Source: Mycobacterium sp. (lineage in GTDB: Bacteria; Actinomycetota; Actinomycetes; Mycobacteriales; Mycobacteriaceae). From it: DNA of 35,109 nt. Under the pieces are notes generated by a model. That model was not told where the DNA came from, did not search any database, and saw nothing but the letters and a program-made list of their open reading frames with translations. Location of the stretch: the NCBI GenBank assembly GCA_025966225.1, contig JAOPVI010000088.1:1-35109 (forward strand), read 5' to 3'. This document shows positions 18,554 to 27,442 of the stretch, in pieces; within the stretch, counting starts at the first letter, position 1; each line of letters begins with the position of its first letter. The position numbers and the translations under genes are program-made.

Positions 18554-18565
18554 GGACACGTGTCC
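18554..18565. promoter_or_regulatory. 12-bp perfect palindrome upstream of mqo
   Basis: GGACACGTGTCC is a perfect dyad in the divergent hydrolase/mqo intergenic region. TAACCT (18580-18585) is a plausible mqo -10; with a 17-18-nt spacer the palindrome would cover the -35, as expected of a repressor site. The binding protein is unknown. A small stem GTCCGC-GAGAA-GCGGAC (18598-18614) lies in the mqo leader. Confidence 0.4.
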
Positions 18566-18641
18566 AAGTGGCGTCGGGATAACCTGGTAACCCGGAAGTC
18601 CGCGAGAAGCGGACGTGCGAGCGCGAAGGGCCAAGGATCAG

Positions 18642-20159
18642 GTGTCTGAGCCAAAGGTAGCCAAGACGACGAGCACCGACGTCGTGCTGATTGGCGCGGG
18701 AATCATGAGCGCAACCCTGGGTGCGCTACTGCGACTGGTGGAGCCGGATTGGTCCATCACCTTGATCGAGCGCCTCGACGGCGCGGCGGCCGAGAGCAGC
18801 GACCCGTGGAACAACGCAGGCACCGGCCATTCGGCACTGTGTGAGCTGAACTACACGCCACAGCGTGGCGACGGCACCATCGACATCAGCAAAGCGATTC
18901 AGGTCAACGAGCAGTTCCAGGTCTCGCGACAATTCTGGGCGTCCGCCGTCGAGCATGGCGTGCTGCCAGACGTACGCAGCTTCCTCAATCCGATTCCGCA
19001 CGTCAGCTTCGTGCACGGTGCTCAGCACATCGACTACCTCAAGCGGCGGCACGAGACCATGGTGCAGAACCCGCTGTTTGCGTCCATGGAGTTGATCACC
19101 GACAAGGACGAGTTCGCTCGCAGGCTGCCGCTGATGGCCGCCAAGCGCGACTTCTCCGAGCCAGTCGCGCTGAACTGGACGCAGGACGGCACCGACGTCG
19201 ACTTCGGTTCGCTGTCGCGCCAGTTGATCGGCTACGCGGCCCAGCGCGGCATGACGACGCTGTTCGGGCACGAGGTCCGCAACCTCAGTCAGCAGGCCGA
19301 CGGCAGTTGGACGTTGAAGGTGACCAACCGCCGCACCGGCACCAAGCGCAAGCTCAACGCGAAGTTCGTCTTCGTAGGGGCAGGCGGTGGCGCACTGCCG
19401 CTGCTACAGAAGTCGGGCATCAAGGAAGCCAAGGGCTTCGGCGGCTTCCCCGTCGGTGGAGAGTTCCTGCGTACCGACAATCCCGCCGTCACCGCGGGTC
19501 ATCAGGCCAAGGTGTACGGCCAGCCCCCACTGGGTGCGCCGCCAATGTCCGTGCCGCACTTGGATACCCGGATCATCAACGGTCGCTCCTGGCTGTTGTT
19601 CGGGCCGTTCGCCGGCTGGTCCCCGAAGTTCCTCAAGCAGGGCAAGGTCACCGACCTACCGTTCTCGGTCAAGCCCAACAACCTCGGGTCGATGCTCGGC
19701 GTCGGGTTGACCGAGGGCAGCCTGCTCAAGTACTTGATCAGTCAGCTGGCGCTCAGCGAAGCCGACAGGGTCGACGAATTGCGGGAATTCGCGCCCAGTG
19801 CAGTCGACTCCGACTGGGAATGCGACGTCGCGGGTCAGCGTGTCCAGGTCATCCGGCGCAAGGGTGCCGGTGGCGTGCTGGAGTTCGGCACCACGGTGCT
19901 ATCCGCGGCCGACGGCAGCATCGCGGGTCTGCTCGGCGCCTCGCCGGGCGCGTCCACCGCCGTCCCGGCCATGCTGGACGTGATGGAACGCTGCTTCGCC
20001 GATCGCTACCAGGGCTGGCTGCCCAAGCTCAAGGAGCTGGTGCCGACGCTCGGGACTGACCTCTCAGATGAGCCCAAGCTGTTCGAAGAGATCTGGGCCT
20101 GGGGCAGCAAGGTGCTCAAGTTGGACAAGGCGTCCACCGCATTGCCTGTATCCGTGTGA
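18642..20159 (+). CDS. mqo: Malate:quinone oxidoreductase
   Basis: 505-aa FAD-dependent peripheral membrane enzyme that oxidises malate to oxaloacetate and passes electrons to menaquinone, linking the TCA cycle and the respiratory chain. The N-terminal FAD motif is [14 protein letters not shown], followed by [33 protein letters not shown] and [13 protein letters not shown], all typical of Mqo. GTG 18642 was chosen because AAGGA lies just upstream and the N-terminus then matches remembered M. tuberculosis Mqo; the open frame extends to 18615 without support. It is divergent from the hydrolase-mtr operon and is followed by the GNAT gene after 10 nt, so cotranscription downstream is possible. 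Confidence 0.96.
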   Translation: MSEPKVAKTTSTDVVLIGAGIMSATLGALLRLVEPDWSITLIERLDGAAAESSDPWNNAGTGHSALCELNYTPQRGDGTIDISKAIQVNEQFQVSRQFWASAVEHGVLPDVRSFLNPIPHVSFVHGAQHIDYLKRRHETMVQNPLFASMELITDKDEFARRLPLMAAKRDFSEPVALNWTQDGTDVDFGSLSRQLIGYAAQRGMTTLFGHEVRNLSQQADGSWTLKVTNRRTGTKRKLNAKFVFVGAGGGALPLLQKSGIKEAKGFGGFPVGGEFLRTDNPAVTAGHQAKVYGQPPLGAPPMSVPHLDTRIINGRSWLLFGPFAGWSPKFLKQGKVTDLPFSVKPNNLGSMLGVGLTEGSLLKYLISQLALSEADRVDELREFAPSAVDSDWECDVAGQRVQVIRRKGAGGVLEFGTTVLSAADGSIAGLLGASPGASTAVPAMLDVMERCFADRYQGWLPKLKELVPTLGTDLSDEPKLFEEIWAWGSKVLKLDKASTALPVSV

Positions 20160-20169
20160 AGCCCGCACC

Positions 20170-20634
20170 GTGACGCTCGTGCCGAGGCGTAGCTGGGCCA
20201 AGGATCTCGACGCCGCGACGCTGTATGAGCTCCTGAAATTGCGAGTCGAGGTCTTCGTGGTCGAGCAGGCCACCCCGTATCCCGAGTTGGACGGGCGGGA
20301 CCTGCTCGCCGAGACGCGGCACTTCTGGCTGGAGGGTGCCGACGGCAAGGTCATCTCCACCCTGCGGTTGATGGAGGAACATCCCGGCGGCGAAAAGGAG
20401 TTCCGCATCGGACGGGTGTGTACCAAGCGCACCGAGCGCGGTCAGGGCCACACCAACCGACTCATGCAGGCCGCGCTGGCCGAGGTCGGCGACTACCCCT
20501 GCCGGATCAACGCGCAGACGTATCTCCAGGAGATGTACACCAAGCACGGATTCGTGCGGGACGGCGATGAGTTCCTCGACGACGGGATCCCGCACGTACC
20601 GATGTTGCGCAACCCCGTTGGTGTGACGGGATGA
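20170..20634 (+). CDS. GNAT-family N-acetyltransferase (ElaA-like)
   Basis: 154-aa acetyltransferase fold. LLKLRVEVFVVEQATPYPELDGRD is characteristic of the ElaA subgroup; the acetyl-CoA loop is seen as RIGRVCTKRTERGQGHTNRL (R/Q-x-x-G-x-G/A-like RGQGH). It ends HGFVRDGDEFLDDGIPHVPM, also usual for the subgroup. The acceptor is unknown. GTG 20170 lies 10 nt after the mqo stop and starts just before the conserved domain; an in-frame extension back into mqo is a shadow. It precedes the chelatase gene by 4 nt, suggesting one transcript. It matches the remembered neighbour Rv2851c. Confidence 0.88.
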   Translation: MTLVPRRSWAKDLDAATLYELLKLRVEVFVVEQATPYPELDGRDLLAETRHFWLEGADGKVISTLRLMEEHPGGEKEFRIGRVCTKRTERGQGHTNRLMQAALAEVGDYPCRINAQTYLQEMYTKHGFVRDGDEFLDDGIPHVPMLRNPVGVTG

Positions 20635-20638
20635 CTAG

Positions 20639-22498
20639 ATGATCGGATACCCGTTCAGCGCGCTCGTCGGACAGGACCAACTGCGGCTGGCCTTGGTGCT
20701 GTGCGCGGTACGGCCCGAGATCGGCGGCGTGCTGATCCGTGGCGAGAAGGGCACTGCCAAGTCGACGGCCGTGCGTGGGCTGGCGCAGGTTCTAGGCATG
20801 GTCGACGGTGAAGGGCCAGCCGCCAAGCTCGTCGAACTGCCGATCGGGGCCACCGAAGACCGTGTGGTCGGATCGTTGGATCTGCAGCGGGTGCTGCGCG
20901 ACGGCGAACACGCGTTCTCGCCGGGACTGTTGGCACGCGCGCACGGTGGCGTGCTCTACGTCGACGAGGTGAACCTGCTGCACGACCATCTGGTCGACGT
21001 ACTGCTGGATGCGGCGGCGATGGGCCGCGTGCACGTCGAACGCGATGGCATCTCGCACAACCACGAGGCCCGGTTCACGCTGATCGGCACGATGAATCCC
21101 GAAGAGGGTGAACTCCGTCCGCAGTTGCTCGACCGATTCGGGTTGACCGTGGACGTCATGGCCTCCCGCGACGTCGACGTCCGCGTAGAGGTGATTCGGC
21201 GCCGCATGGACTTCGAGTCCGATCCCGACGGCTTCGCGGTTCGATATGCCGAGCACGACGCCGAACTGGCGCGGCGGATCGCGTCGGCGCGGACCTTGGT
21301 CGGAGACGTGGTGTTGCCGGACAAGGAGTTACGGCGCATCGCTGCCTTGTGTGCGGCGTTCGACGTGGACGGGATGCGCGCCGATCTGGTGGTGGCCCGC
21401 ACAGCGGTTGCCCACGCGGCGTGGCGGGGCGCGCAAACCGTCGCTGAGGAAGACATCCGCGTCGCCGCCCAACTCGCGCTGCCGCACCGCCGCCGCCGCG
21501 ATCCATTCGACGATCCAGGGCTCGACCCCGACGAGCTGGACCAGGCGCTGGCTCAGCCCGACGACGACGACCAGCCGCCGGAACCGGAGCCGCCGGAGCC
21601 ACCGGACGGTGACGGCGGAGGCGTGGCCGACAGCCCGGATCAGCCTGTCCCCGGCGGCAATTCAGCCGCTTCGCCAACCAGGACCAACGCACCTCCTTCG
21701 GCAGCGTTCCGCACCAGGGCGCTCGTGGTGCCAGGGGTGGGCGAGGGCGCGCCAGGCAGGCGCTCACGTGCGCGCAATCGCACCGGCAAGCCGATCGCAG
21801 CCACGGGAGACCCCACAGCGGGCCACGGCGTGCACGTGTTCGGCACCCTGCTCGCGGCGGCCGGTCGGCAGCGGCGAAGTGGGCGACTCACGGTCGCCGC
21901 GCCCGATGTCCGGCGCGAGGTGCGCGAGGGCCGCGAGGGCAATTTGGTGATCTTCGTCGTCGACGCGTCGGGATCGATGGCGGCGCGGGACCGGATGTCG
22001 GCTGTCGGCGGGGCCACCTTGTCGCTGTTGAGGGATGCCTACCAGCGCCGAGACAAGGTCGCCGTCATCACCTTTCGAGGTCAACAGGCACAGTTGGTGT
22101 TGCCGCCGACGTCATCGGTGCACATCGCCAGCCGCCGGTTGGCTCGATTCGAAACCGGCGGAAAGACCCCGTTGGCACAGGGTCTGCTCGCCGCCCGCGA
22201 CGTGGTCGTGCGGGAGAAGGCCAGGGACCGTGCGCGCCGATGCCTGGTCGTCGTCCTGACCGACGGCCGGGCGACCGGGGGACCGGACCCGCTTGGCCGG
22301 ACGCGGGCCGCCGCGGCTCGACTGGTGGCCGAAGGTGCCGCCGCCGTCGTCGTCGATTGCGAAACGTCCTACGTCCGATTGGGGTTGGCCGAAGAATTAG
22401 CCCGCCAACTGGGTGCACCAGCGGTTCGCCTGGCGCAGTTGCGGGCCGACGTGCTCAGCCGGTTGGTCAAGACCGAGACCGATTCCAGCGCAGCTTGA
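20639..22498 (+). CDS. Fused ChlI/ChlD-type metal-chelatase AAA+ and VWA subunit
   Basis: 619-aa fusion. The N-terminal AAA+ domain (BchI/ChlI-like) has Walker [10 protein letters not shown] (about 35-43), Walker [11 protein letters not shown] and the [21 protein letters not shown] motif. A flexible acidic, proline-rich linker (about residues 300-330, [15 protein letters not shown]) follows. The C-terminal von Willebrand A domain has the MIDAS motif D442-x-S444-x-S446. Mycobacteria make no chlorophyll. Standing directly upstream of cobO-cobB-cysG, the protein is most likely the ATPase/VWA partner of the CobN cobaltochelatase, an assignment proposed for actinobacteria by comparative genomics; no CobN is in the window, so this is inference. 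It matches the remembered Rv2850c. Confidence 0.9.
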   Translation: MIGYPFSALVGQDQLRLALVLCAVRPEIGGVLIRGEKGTAKSTAVRGLAQVLGMVDGEGPAAKLVELPIGATEDRVVGSLDLQRVLRDGEHAFSPGLLARAHGGVLYVDEVNLLHDHLVDVLLDAAAMGRVHVERDGISHNHEARFTLIGTMNPEEGELRPQLLDRFGLTVDVMASRDVDVRVEVIRRRMDFESDPDGFAVRYAEHDAELARRIASARTLVGDVVLPDKELRRIAALCAAFDVDGMRADLVVARTAVAHAAWRGAQTVAEEDIRVAAQLALPHRRRRDPFDDPGLDPDELDQALAQPDDDDQPPEPEPPEPPDGDGGGVADSPDQPVPGGNSAASPTRTNAPPSAAFRTRALVVPGVGEGAPGRRSRARNRTGKPIAATGDPTAGHGVHVFGTLLAAAGRQRRSGRLTVAAPDVRREVREGREGNLVIFVVDASGSMAARDRMSAVGGATLSLLRDAYQRRDKVAVITFRGQQAQLVLPPTSSVHIASRRLARFETGGKTPLAQGLLAARDVVVREKARDRARRCLVVVLTDGRATGGPDPLGRTRAAAARLVAEGAAAVVVDCETSYVRLGLAEELARQLGAPAVRLAQLRADVLSRLVKTETDSSAA

Positions 22499-22519
22499 TC
22501 GACTGGTAGGGGACCTTCG

Positions 22520-23134
22520 ATGCCACAGGGCCAACCGCTGACCGTCCCGGATGACGGACTCACCACTCGCGCCCGCCGCAACGCCCCGCTGCTCGCCGTC
22601 CACACCGGGCCGGGCAAGGGCAAGTCCACCGCCGCGTTCGGCATGGCGTTGCGCGCGTGGAATCAGGGTTTCGACGTCGCCGTCTTCCAGTTCGTCAAGA
22701 GTGCGAAGTGGAAGGTGGGGGAGGAGCAGGCCTTTCGCGAGCTCGGCAGGCTCCACGACGAGCAGGGCATCGGCGGCCCGGTGCAGTGGCACAAGATGGG
22801 CTCGGGCTGGTCGTGGACGCGCAAGCACGGTGACGAGGTCGACCACGCGGCCGCGGCCGCCGACGGCTGGGCCGAGATCGCGCGCCGGCTCGCTGCGCAA
22901 ACCCACGACTTCTACGTGCTCGACGAATTCACCTATCCGCTGAAGTGGGGTTGGGTGGACGTCGATGACGTGGTCTCCACGCTGACGGCGCGGCTGGGCA
23001 ACCAGCACGTCGTGATCACCGGGCGCGACGCCCCGCAACGCCTGCTCGACGCCGCCGACCTCGTCACCGAGATGACGAAGGTCAAGCATCCAATGGACAT
23101 GGGCCGCAAGGGCCAACGAGGCATCGAGTGGTAG
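22520..23134 (+). CDS. cobO: Cob(I)yrinic acid a,c-diamide adenosyltransferase CobO
   Basis: 204-aa CobA/CobO-type ATP:corrinoid adenosyltransferase that attaches the 5'-deoxyadenosyl group to reduced corrinoids. The P-loop HTGPGKGKSTAAFG occupies about residues 28-41. FQFVKSAKWKVGEE is family-typical; DEFTYPLKWGWVD is the Walker B-like segment and VVITGRDAP lies near the C-terminus. ATG 22520 is preceded by AGGGGA. It overlaps cobB by 7 nt, so translation is coupled. The length fits the family. Confidence 0.95.
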   Translation: MPQGQPLTVPDDGLTTRARRNAPLLAVHTGPGKGKSTAAFGMALRAWNQGFDVAVFQFVKSAKWKVGEEQAFRELGRLHDEQGIGGPVQWHKMGSGWSWTRKHGDEVDHAAAAADGWAEIARRLAAQTHDFYVLDEFTYPLKWGWVDVDDVVSTLTARLGNQHVVITGRDAPQRLLDAADLVTEMTKVKHPMDMGRKGQRGIEW

Positions 23135-24528
23135 CCGTTCCTGCCGTCGTCGTCGCCGCTCCCGCTTCCGGTAGTGGCAAGACGACGGTGGCGACGGGCC
23201 TGATGGGCGCACTGCGCCGGGCCGGCCACGCGGTCGCACCCTTCAAGGTCGGCCCTGACTTCATAGATCCCGGCTACCACGCATTGGCCACCGGCCGACC
23301 GGGGCGCAACCTCGACCCCGTGCTCGTCGGCGAGACCATGATCGGGCCGCTTTACCGACACGGCAGCACAGGCTCCGACCTCGCCGTCGTCGAAGGCGTG
23401 ATGGGGTTGTTCGACGGTCGCATCGACGCGCATGGCGGCGTACCGGCACGCGGCTCCACCGCCCAGGTCGCCGGACTGCTCGGGGCACCGGTCGTGCTCG
23501 TCGTCGACGCCCGTGGCCAGAGCCAGAGCGTCGCCGCCCTGCTGCACGGTTTCACGACCTTTGATCCAGGGCTCCAAGTTCGGATCGTGGGGGTGATCCT
23601 CAATCGGGTGGGCTCGCCGCGACATGCGGACGTGCTGCGGCAGGCCTGCGATCACGCGGGTGTCGCGGTCTTCGGTGCCATCCCGCGCACAGACGAGTTA
23701 TCCATCCCGTCAAGACATCTCGGCCTGGTGACCGCGGTCGAGCACGGGCGACTCGCGCAACAGGCCGTCGAAGCGATGACCGAGTTGGTCGCCCGCCACG
23801 TCGACCTCGCAGCCGTCATCGGGGCCGCGGCGGCCCACGTCGACGACGCGGCGTGGGACCCTGCGTTCGCCGCCCCGGTGGCAGATGGCGTCACCGTCGC
23901 GCTCGCGGCAGGGAAGGCCTTCAGCTTTGGCTATCCGGAGCATGCCGAGTTGTTGACCGCGGCAGGCGCCCACGTCATTACGTTCGACCCGTTGACCGAG
24001 GCGCTGCCCGCAGCCACCGCGGCGTTGGTGCTGCCTGGCGGCTTCCCCGAGCAGTACGGACCGGAGTTGTCGGCGAACGGCGTTGTGCGCCAACAGATCA
24101 ACGCGCTAGCCGCATCGGGGGCGCCCGTGCATGCGGAGTGTGCGGGCCTGACCTATCTGGTCGACGACCTCGACGGCCTGCCCATGTGCGGGGTGCTGGC
24201 GGGGTCGGCGCACTTCACCGAGCGGCTGACCCTGGGTTACCGTGACGCCGTCGCGCCAGTGGATTCGAGTCTGCACCAGGCGGGCGCCCGCGCGGCGGGC
24301 CACGAATTCCACCGCACCGCAGTGACTTTCACCAAACCCTATGAGTCGGCGTGGGCGTTCCGTGGGACCGCTGGCACGACCGTCTCCGACGGTGCCGTGC
24401 ATGGTGGGGTACATGCGGCCTACCTGCACACTCACGCCGCCGCGCACCCCGAAGCCGCCGCGCGCTTCGTAGCCGCGGCGAGCCGCGCATCGAGCTCAGC
24501 CGCCGCAACATCTAAGCTCGCCCGGTGA
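23128..24528 (+). CDS. cobB: Cobyrinic acid a,c-diamide synthase CobB
   Basis: 466-aa glutamine-dependent amidase for side chains a and c of the corrin ring (hydrogenobyrinic acid a,c-diamide synthase in the aerobic route). The N-terminal P-loop is APASGSGKTTVA (about 9-20), followed by VGPDFIDPGYH, a CobB/CbiA signature, and VEGVMGLFDG. The C-terminal glutaminase domain shows LVLPGGFPEQY, nucleophile Cys338 in HAECAGLTYL, and GHEFH. GTG 23128 overlaps the end of cobO; the stop overlaps the cysG GTG (GTGA). The last 20 residues are Ala/Ser-rich and poorly conserved. Confidence 0.94.
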   Translation: MVAVPAVVVAAPASGSGKTTVATGLMGALRRAGHAVAPFKVGPDFIDPGYHALATGRPGRNLDPVLVGETMIGPLYRHGSTGSDLAVVEGVMGLFDGRIDAHGGVPARGSTAQVAGLLGAPVVLVVDARGQSQSVAALLHGFTTFDPGLQVRIVGVILNRVGSPRHADVLRQACDHAGVAVFGAIPRTDELSIPSRHLGLVTAVEHGRLAQQAVEAMTELVARHVDLAAVIGAAAAHVDDAAWDPAFAAPVADGVTVALAAGKAFSFGYPEHAELLTAAGAHVITFDPLTEALPAATAALVLPGGFPEQYGPELSANGVVRQQINALAASGAPVHAECAGLTYLVDDLDGLPMCGVLAGSAHFTERLTLGYRDAVAPVDSSLHQAGARAAGHEFHRTAVTFTKPYESAWAFRGTAGTTVSDGAVHGGVHAAYLHTHAAAHPEAAARFVAAASRASSSAAATSKLAR

Positions 24529-25730
24529 GCGACAACGCCTATCTCGTCGGCCTTCGCCTCGACGGCAGGAAGGTCGTCGTGGTCGGAGGCGGCACCGTCG
24601 CACAGCGCCGCCTACCGTTGCTGCTTGCCAACGGAGCCGACGTCCACGTCATCACCAGAGCCGCAACGCCCGCCGTTGAGGCGTTCGACGGAATCATCCT
24701 GACCCTGCGCGACTTCCGTGAAGGCGATCTCGACGGTGCGTGGTACGCCATCGCCGCGACCGACGATCCGGACGTCAACGAAGCCATCGTCGCCGAGGCG
24801 GATCGTCGTCGCATCTTCTGCGTACGGGCCGACATCGCCCGCGACGGCTCGGCCGTCACACCCGCATCGTTCGAGTACGAGGGCCTTGCCGTCGGAGTGT
24901 TGGCCGGCGGCGAGCACCGGCGTTCTGCGGCGATCCGGTCTGCGATCCACGAGGCCCTGCAGCAGGGCACCGTCGCCACCCACGCTCCGGACGCTTCCGA
25001 CACCCCGTACAGCGGCGTGGCGCTAGTGGGCGGAGGTCCAGGCGACCCCGAGCTCATCACCGTGCGCGGTCGCCGGATGCTGGCTCACGCCGACGTGGTC
25101 GTGGCCGACCGGCTCGCGCCGCCCGAGCTGCTCGCCGAACTCGCACCGCACGTCGAGGTCATCGACGCGGCCAAGATCCCATACGGGCGGGCCATGGCGC
25201 AGGACGCGATCAACGAGGTGCTGATCGATCGGGCCAGGGCAGGCAAGTTCGTCGTACGGCTCAAAGGCGGCGACCCCTTCGTCTTCGCGCGTGGATATGA
25301 AGAGGTGCTGGCATGCGCCGAGGCCGGGGTTGCGGTCACCGTCGTGCCGGGTGTGACAAGTGCCATAGCAGTCCCTGCGCTGGCTGGCGTTCCGGTCACT
25401 CACCGGGCCGTCACACACGAGTTCGTGGTGGTCAGCGGCCATCTGGCCCCCGACCATCCGGAATCGTTAGTGAATTGGAATGCGCTGGCGGCGCTCACCG
25501 GGACGATCGTGCTGTTGATGGCCGTCGAACGCATCGAGCTCTTCGCACGTGTGTTGCTGGTAGGCGGCCGACCTGCGGATACGCCTGTTCTGGTGGTCCA
25601 GCACGGCACCACGTCCGCCCAACGGACCTTGCACACGACGCTCGCCGACGCGCCAGATCAGATCCGAGCGGAGGGCATTCGACCGCCCGCGATCATCGTG
25701 ATCGGCTCCGTCGCGGCCTTCGCCAGTTAA
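24525..25730 (+). CDS. cysG: Uroporphyrinogen-III C-methyltransferase / precorrin-2 dehydrogenase
   Basis: 401-aa two-domain enzyme at the branch between haem, sirohaem and cobalamin. The N-terminal NAD-binding dehydrogenase domain has VVVVGGGTVAQRR (about 13-25). The C-terminal SAM-dependent methyltransferase domain starts GVALVGGGPGDPELIT (about 165-180) and has VADRL, RLKGGDPFVFARG and VPGVTSAIAVPALAG, all typical of SUMT/CobA. It is a little shorter than E. coli CysG (about 457 aa), mainly in the first half, as remembered for M. tuberculosis Rv2847c. GTG 24525 overlaps the cobB stop. In this position it supplies precorrin-2 to the corrin branch and sirohaem for sulfite/nitrite reductases. 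Confidence 0.93.
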   Translation: MSDNAYLVGLRLDGRKVVVVGGGTVAQRRLPLLLANGADVHVITRAATPAVEAFDGIILTLRDFREGDLDGAWYAIAATDDPDVNEAIVAEADRRRIFCVRADIARDGSAVTPASFEYEGLAVGVLAGGEHRRSAAIRSAIHEALQQGTVATHAPDASDTPYSGVALVGGGPGDPELITVRGRRMLAHADVVVADRLAPPELLAELAPHVEVIDAAKIPYGRAMAQDAINEVLIDRARAGKFVVRLKGGDPFVFARGYEEVLACAEAGVAVTVVPGVTSAIAVPALAGVPVTHRAVTHEFVVVSGHLAPDHPESLVNWNALAALTGTIVLLMAVERIELFARVLLVGGRPADTPVLVVQHGTTSAQRTLHTTLADAPDQIRAEGIRPPAIIVIGSVAAFAS

Positions 25731-25744
25731 AGGATTCTTAAGAC

Positions 25745-25763
25745 TACGGTAAGGTAGCCAGCC
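25745..25763 (+). promoter_or_regulatory. Candidate efpA promoter
   Basis: TAAGGT (25750-25755) and the overlapping TACGGT (25745-25750) both fit TANNNT. The ATG is at 25764, giving a leader of only a few nucleotides. AAGGT could alternatively serve as a weak ribosome-binding site. The cysG-efpA gap is just 33 nt and also holds the 8-bp palindrome TCTTAAGA (25735-25742). Confidence 0.4.
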
Positions 25764-27374
25764 ATGACGGCTCTCAATGATGCAGAGCGCGCCGCGGCAC
25801 GAGCGGACGCCAGTGGCGCCAGCAACAGAGCACTTCCCATGCACGTGGAACAGACCGCCGTGGAGCGAACCGGCTGGTATCCGACGTGGTTGCCCTCCCG
25901 ACGGTTCCTCGCCGCGGTCATCGCCATCGGCGGGATGCAGCTGTTGGCCACCATGGACAGCACGGTCGCGATCGTCGCGCTTCCTAAGATTCAGGACGAG
26001 CTCAGCCTTTCCGACGCAGGCCGTAGCTGGGTCATCACCGCGTACGTGCTGACCTTCGGCGGACTGATGCTGCTTGGCGGTCGCCTTGGCGACACCATCG
26101 GCCGCAAGCGCACCTTCATCGTCGGCGTCGGGCTGTTCACCATTGCGTCGATCCTGTGCGGCATCGCGTGGAACGAGCCCACCCTCGTCACGGCCAGGTT
26201 GCTACAGGGCGTCGGCGCGGCCATCGCCTCTCCGACCGGGTTGGCGCTGATCGCCACGACGTTCCCCAAGGGCCCGGCCCGCAATACGGCGACGGCGGTG
26301 TTCGCTGCGATGACGGGCATCGGCTCGGTCATGGGCCTCGTCGTCGGCGGTGCGCTGACTGAAGTGTCCTGGCGTTGGGCGTTTCTGGTGAACGTGCCGA
26401 TCGGCCTGATGATGATCTACCTCGCCCGCACCACGCTGACCGAAACGCACCGCGAGCGGATGAAGCTCGACGCCGCCGGAGCGATACTCGCCACCCTGGC
26501 GTGCACGGCCGCGGTGTTCGGGTTCTCGATGGGGCCCGAGAAGGGCTGGGGCTCGATGCTCACGATCGGCTCCGGGCTCGCGGCGCTGGTGCTCTTCTGC
26601 GCCTTCCTCTACGTCGAGCGCACGGCGCTCAACCCCGTCGTGCCATTCAGCCTGTTCCGTGACCGCAACCGGGTCGCGACGTTCGCGGCGGTGTTCCTCG
26701 CAGGCGGCGTGATGTTCACGCTGACCGTGCTGATCGGTCTCTACGTGCAGGACATCATGGGCTACAGCGCCCTGAAGGCAGGCATCGGTTTCATTCCGTT
26801 CGTCATCGCACTCGGCATCGGCCTCGGCCTTTCGTCGCAGCTGGTGTCGGTGTTGTCGCCCCGGGTGTTGGTGATCGCGGGCGGCGTCCTGGTGCTGGCC
26901 GCCATGATCTACGGCTCGACGCTCAATGGCGGCATCCCGTACTTCCCGAATCTGGTCATTCCGATCACTGTCGGCGGCCTCGGCATCGGCATGATCGTCG
27001 TCCCGTTGACCGTGTCGGCCATCGCCGGCGTCGGCATCGACGAGATCGGCCCCGTTTCGGCGATCGCCCTGATGCTGCAGAGCCTCGGCGGCCCGGTCGT
27101 GCTCGCCGTCATCCAGGCCGTCATCACGTCGCGCACGCTGTATCTGGGCGGTACCACCGGCCCGGTGCGCAACATGAACGCGGCTCAACTCCATGCGCTC
27201 GACCAGGGTTACACCTACGGCCTCCTGTGGGTCGCCGCGGTCGCGGTCGTCGTTGGCGTCGTCGCGCTGTTCATCGGTTACACCGCTGCGCAGGTCGCCC
27301 AGGCCCAGGAGGTCAAGGACGCGATCGACGCCGGAGAGCTCAGCTCGACACCCAGCCCGGACAGCTTCAACTAG
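25764..27374 (+). CDS. efpA: EfpA, DHA2-family MFS multidrug exporter
   Basis: 536-aa, 14-helix major facilitator of the drug:H+ antiporter 2 (QacA) family. A hydrophilic N-terminus of about 45 residues precedes TM1 (FLAAVIAIGGMQLLATMDST). The MFS motif A is GGRLGDTIGRKR, and the DHA2-type PTGLALIATTF segment and LNPVVPFSLFRDRNR loop follow. EfpA is a known mycobacterial efflux pump with a lipid-transport role reported for M. tuberculosis. The C-terminus ends with a short Ser/Pro tail. It is followed by a close paralogue on the same strand. The match to remembered M. tuberculosis EfpA and to the gene order is strong. Confidence 0.94.
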   Translation: MTALNDAERAAARADASGASNRALPMHVEQTAVERTGWYPTWLPSRRFLAAVIAIGGMQLLATMDSTVAIVALPKIQDELSLSDAGRSWVITAYVLTFGGLMLLGGRLGDTIGRKRTFIVGVGLFTIASILCGIAWNEPTLVTARLLQGVGAAIASPTGLALIATTFPKGPARNTATAVFAAMTGIGSVMGLVVGGALTEVSWRWAFLVNVPIGLMMIYLARTTLTETHRERMKLDAAGAILATLACTAAVFGFSMGPEKGWGSMLTIGSGLAALVLFCAFLYVERTALNPVVPFSLFRDRNRVATFAAVFLAGGVMFTLTVLIGLYVQDIMGYSALKAGIGFIPFVIALGIGLGLSSQLVSVLSPRVLVIAGGVLVLAAMIYGSTLNGGIPYFPNLVIPITVGGLGIGMIVVPLTVSAIAGVGIDEIGPVSAIALMLQSLGGPVVLAVIQAVITSRTLYLGGTTGPVRNMNAAQLHALDQGYTYGLLWVAAVAVVVGVVALFIGYTAAQVAQAQEVKDAIDAGELSSTPSPDSFN

Positions 27375-27442
27375 CCGACTGCACGGAAGCGCACGTCGGT
27401 CTTGCGTTTCGGCCGGGTCGCCGCTGGGTAGGGTGTCGGGCA

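Noticed and set aside
17098..18582. 494-codon plus-strand open frame across mtr and the hydrolase
   Set aside because: It spans two opposite-strand genes with clear catalytic motifs and has no domain pattern of its own.
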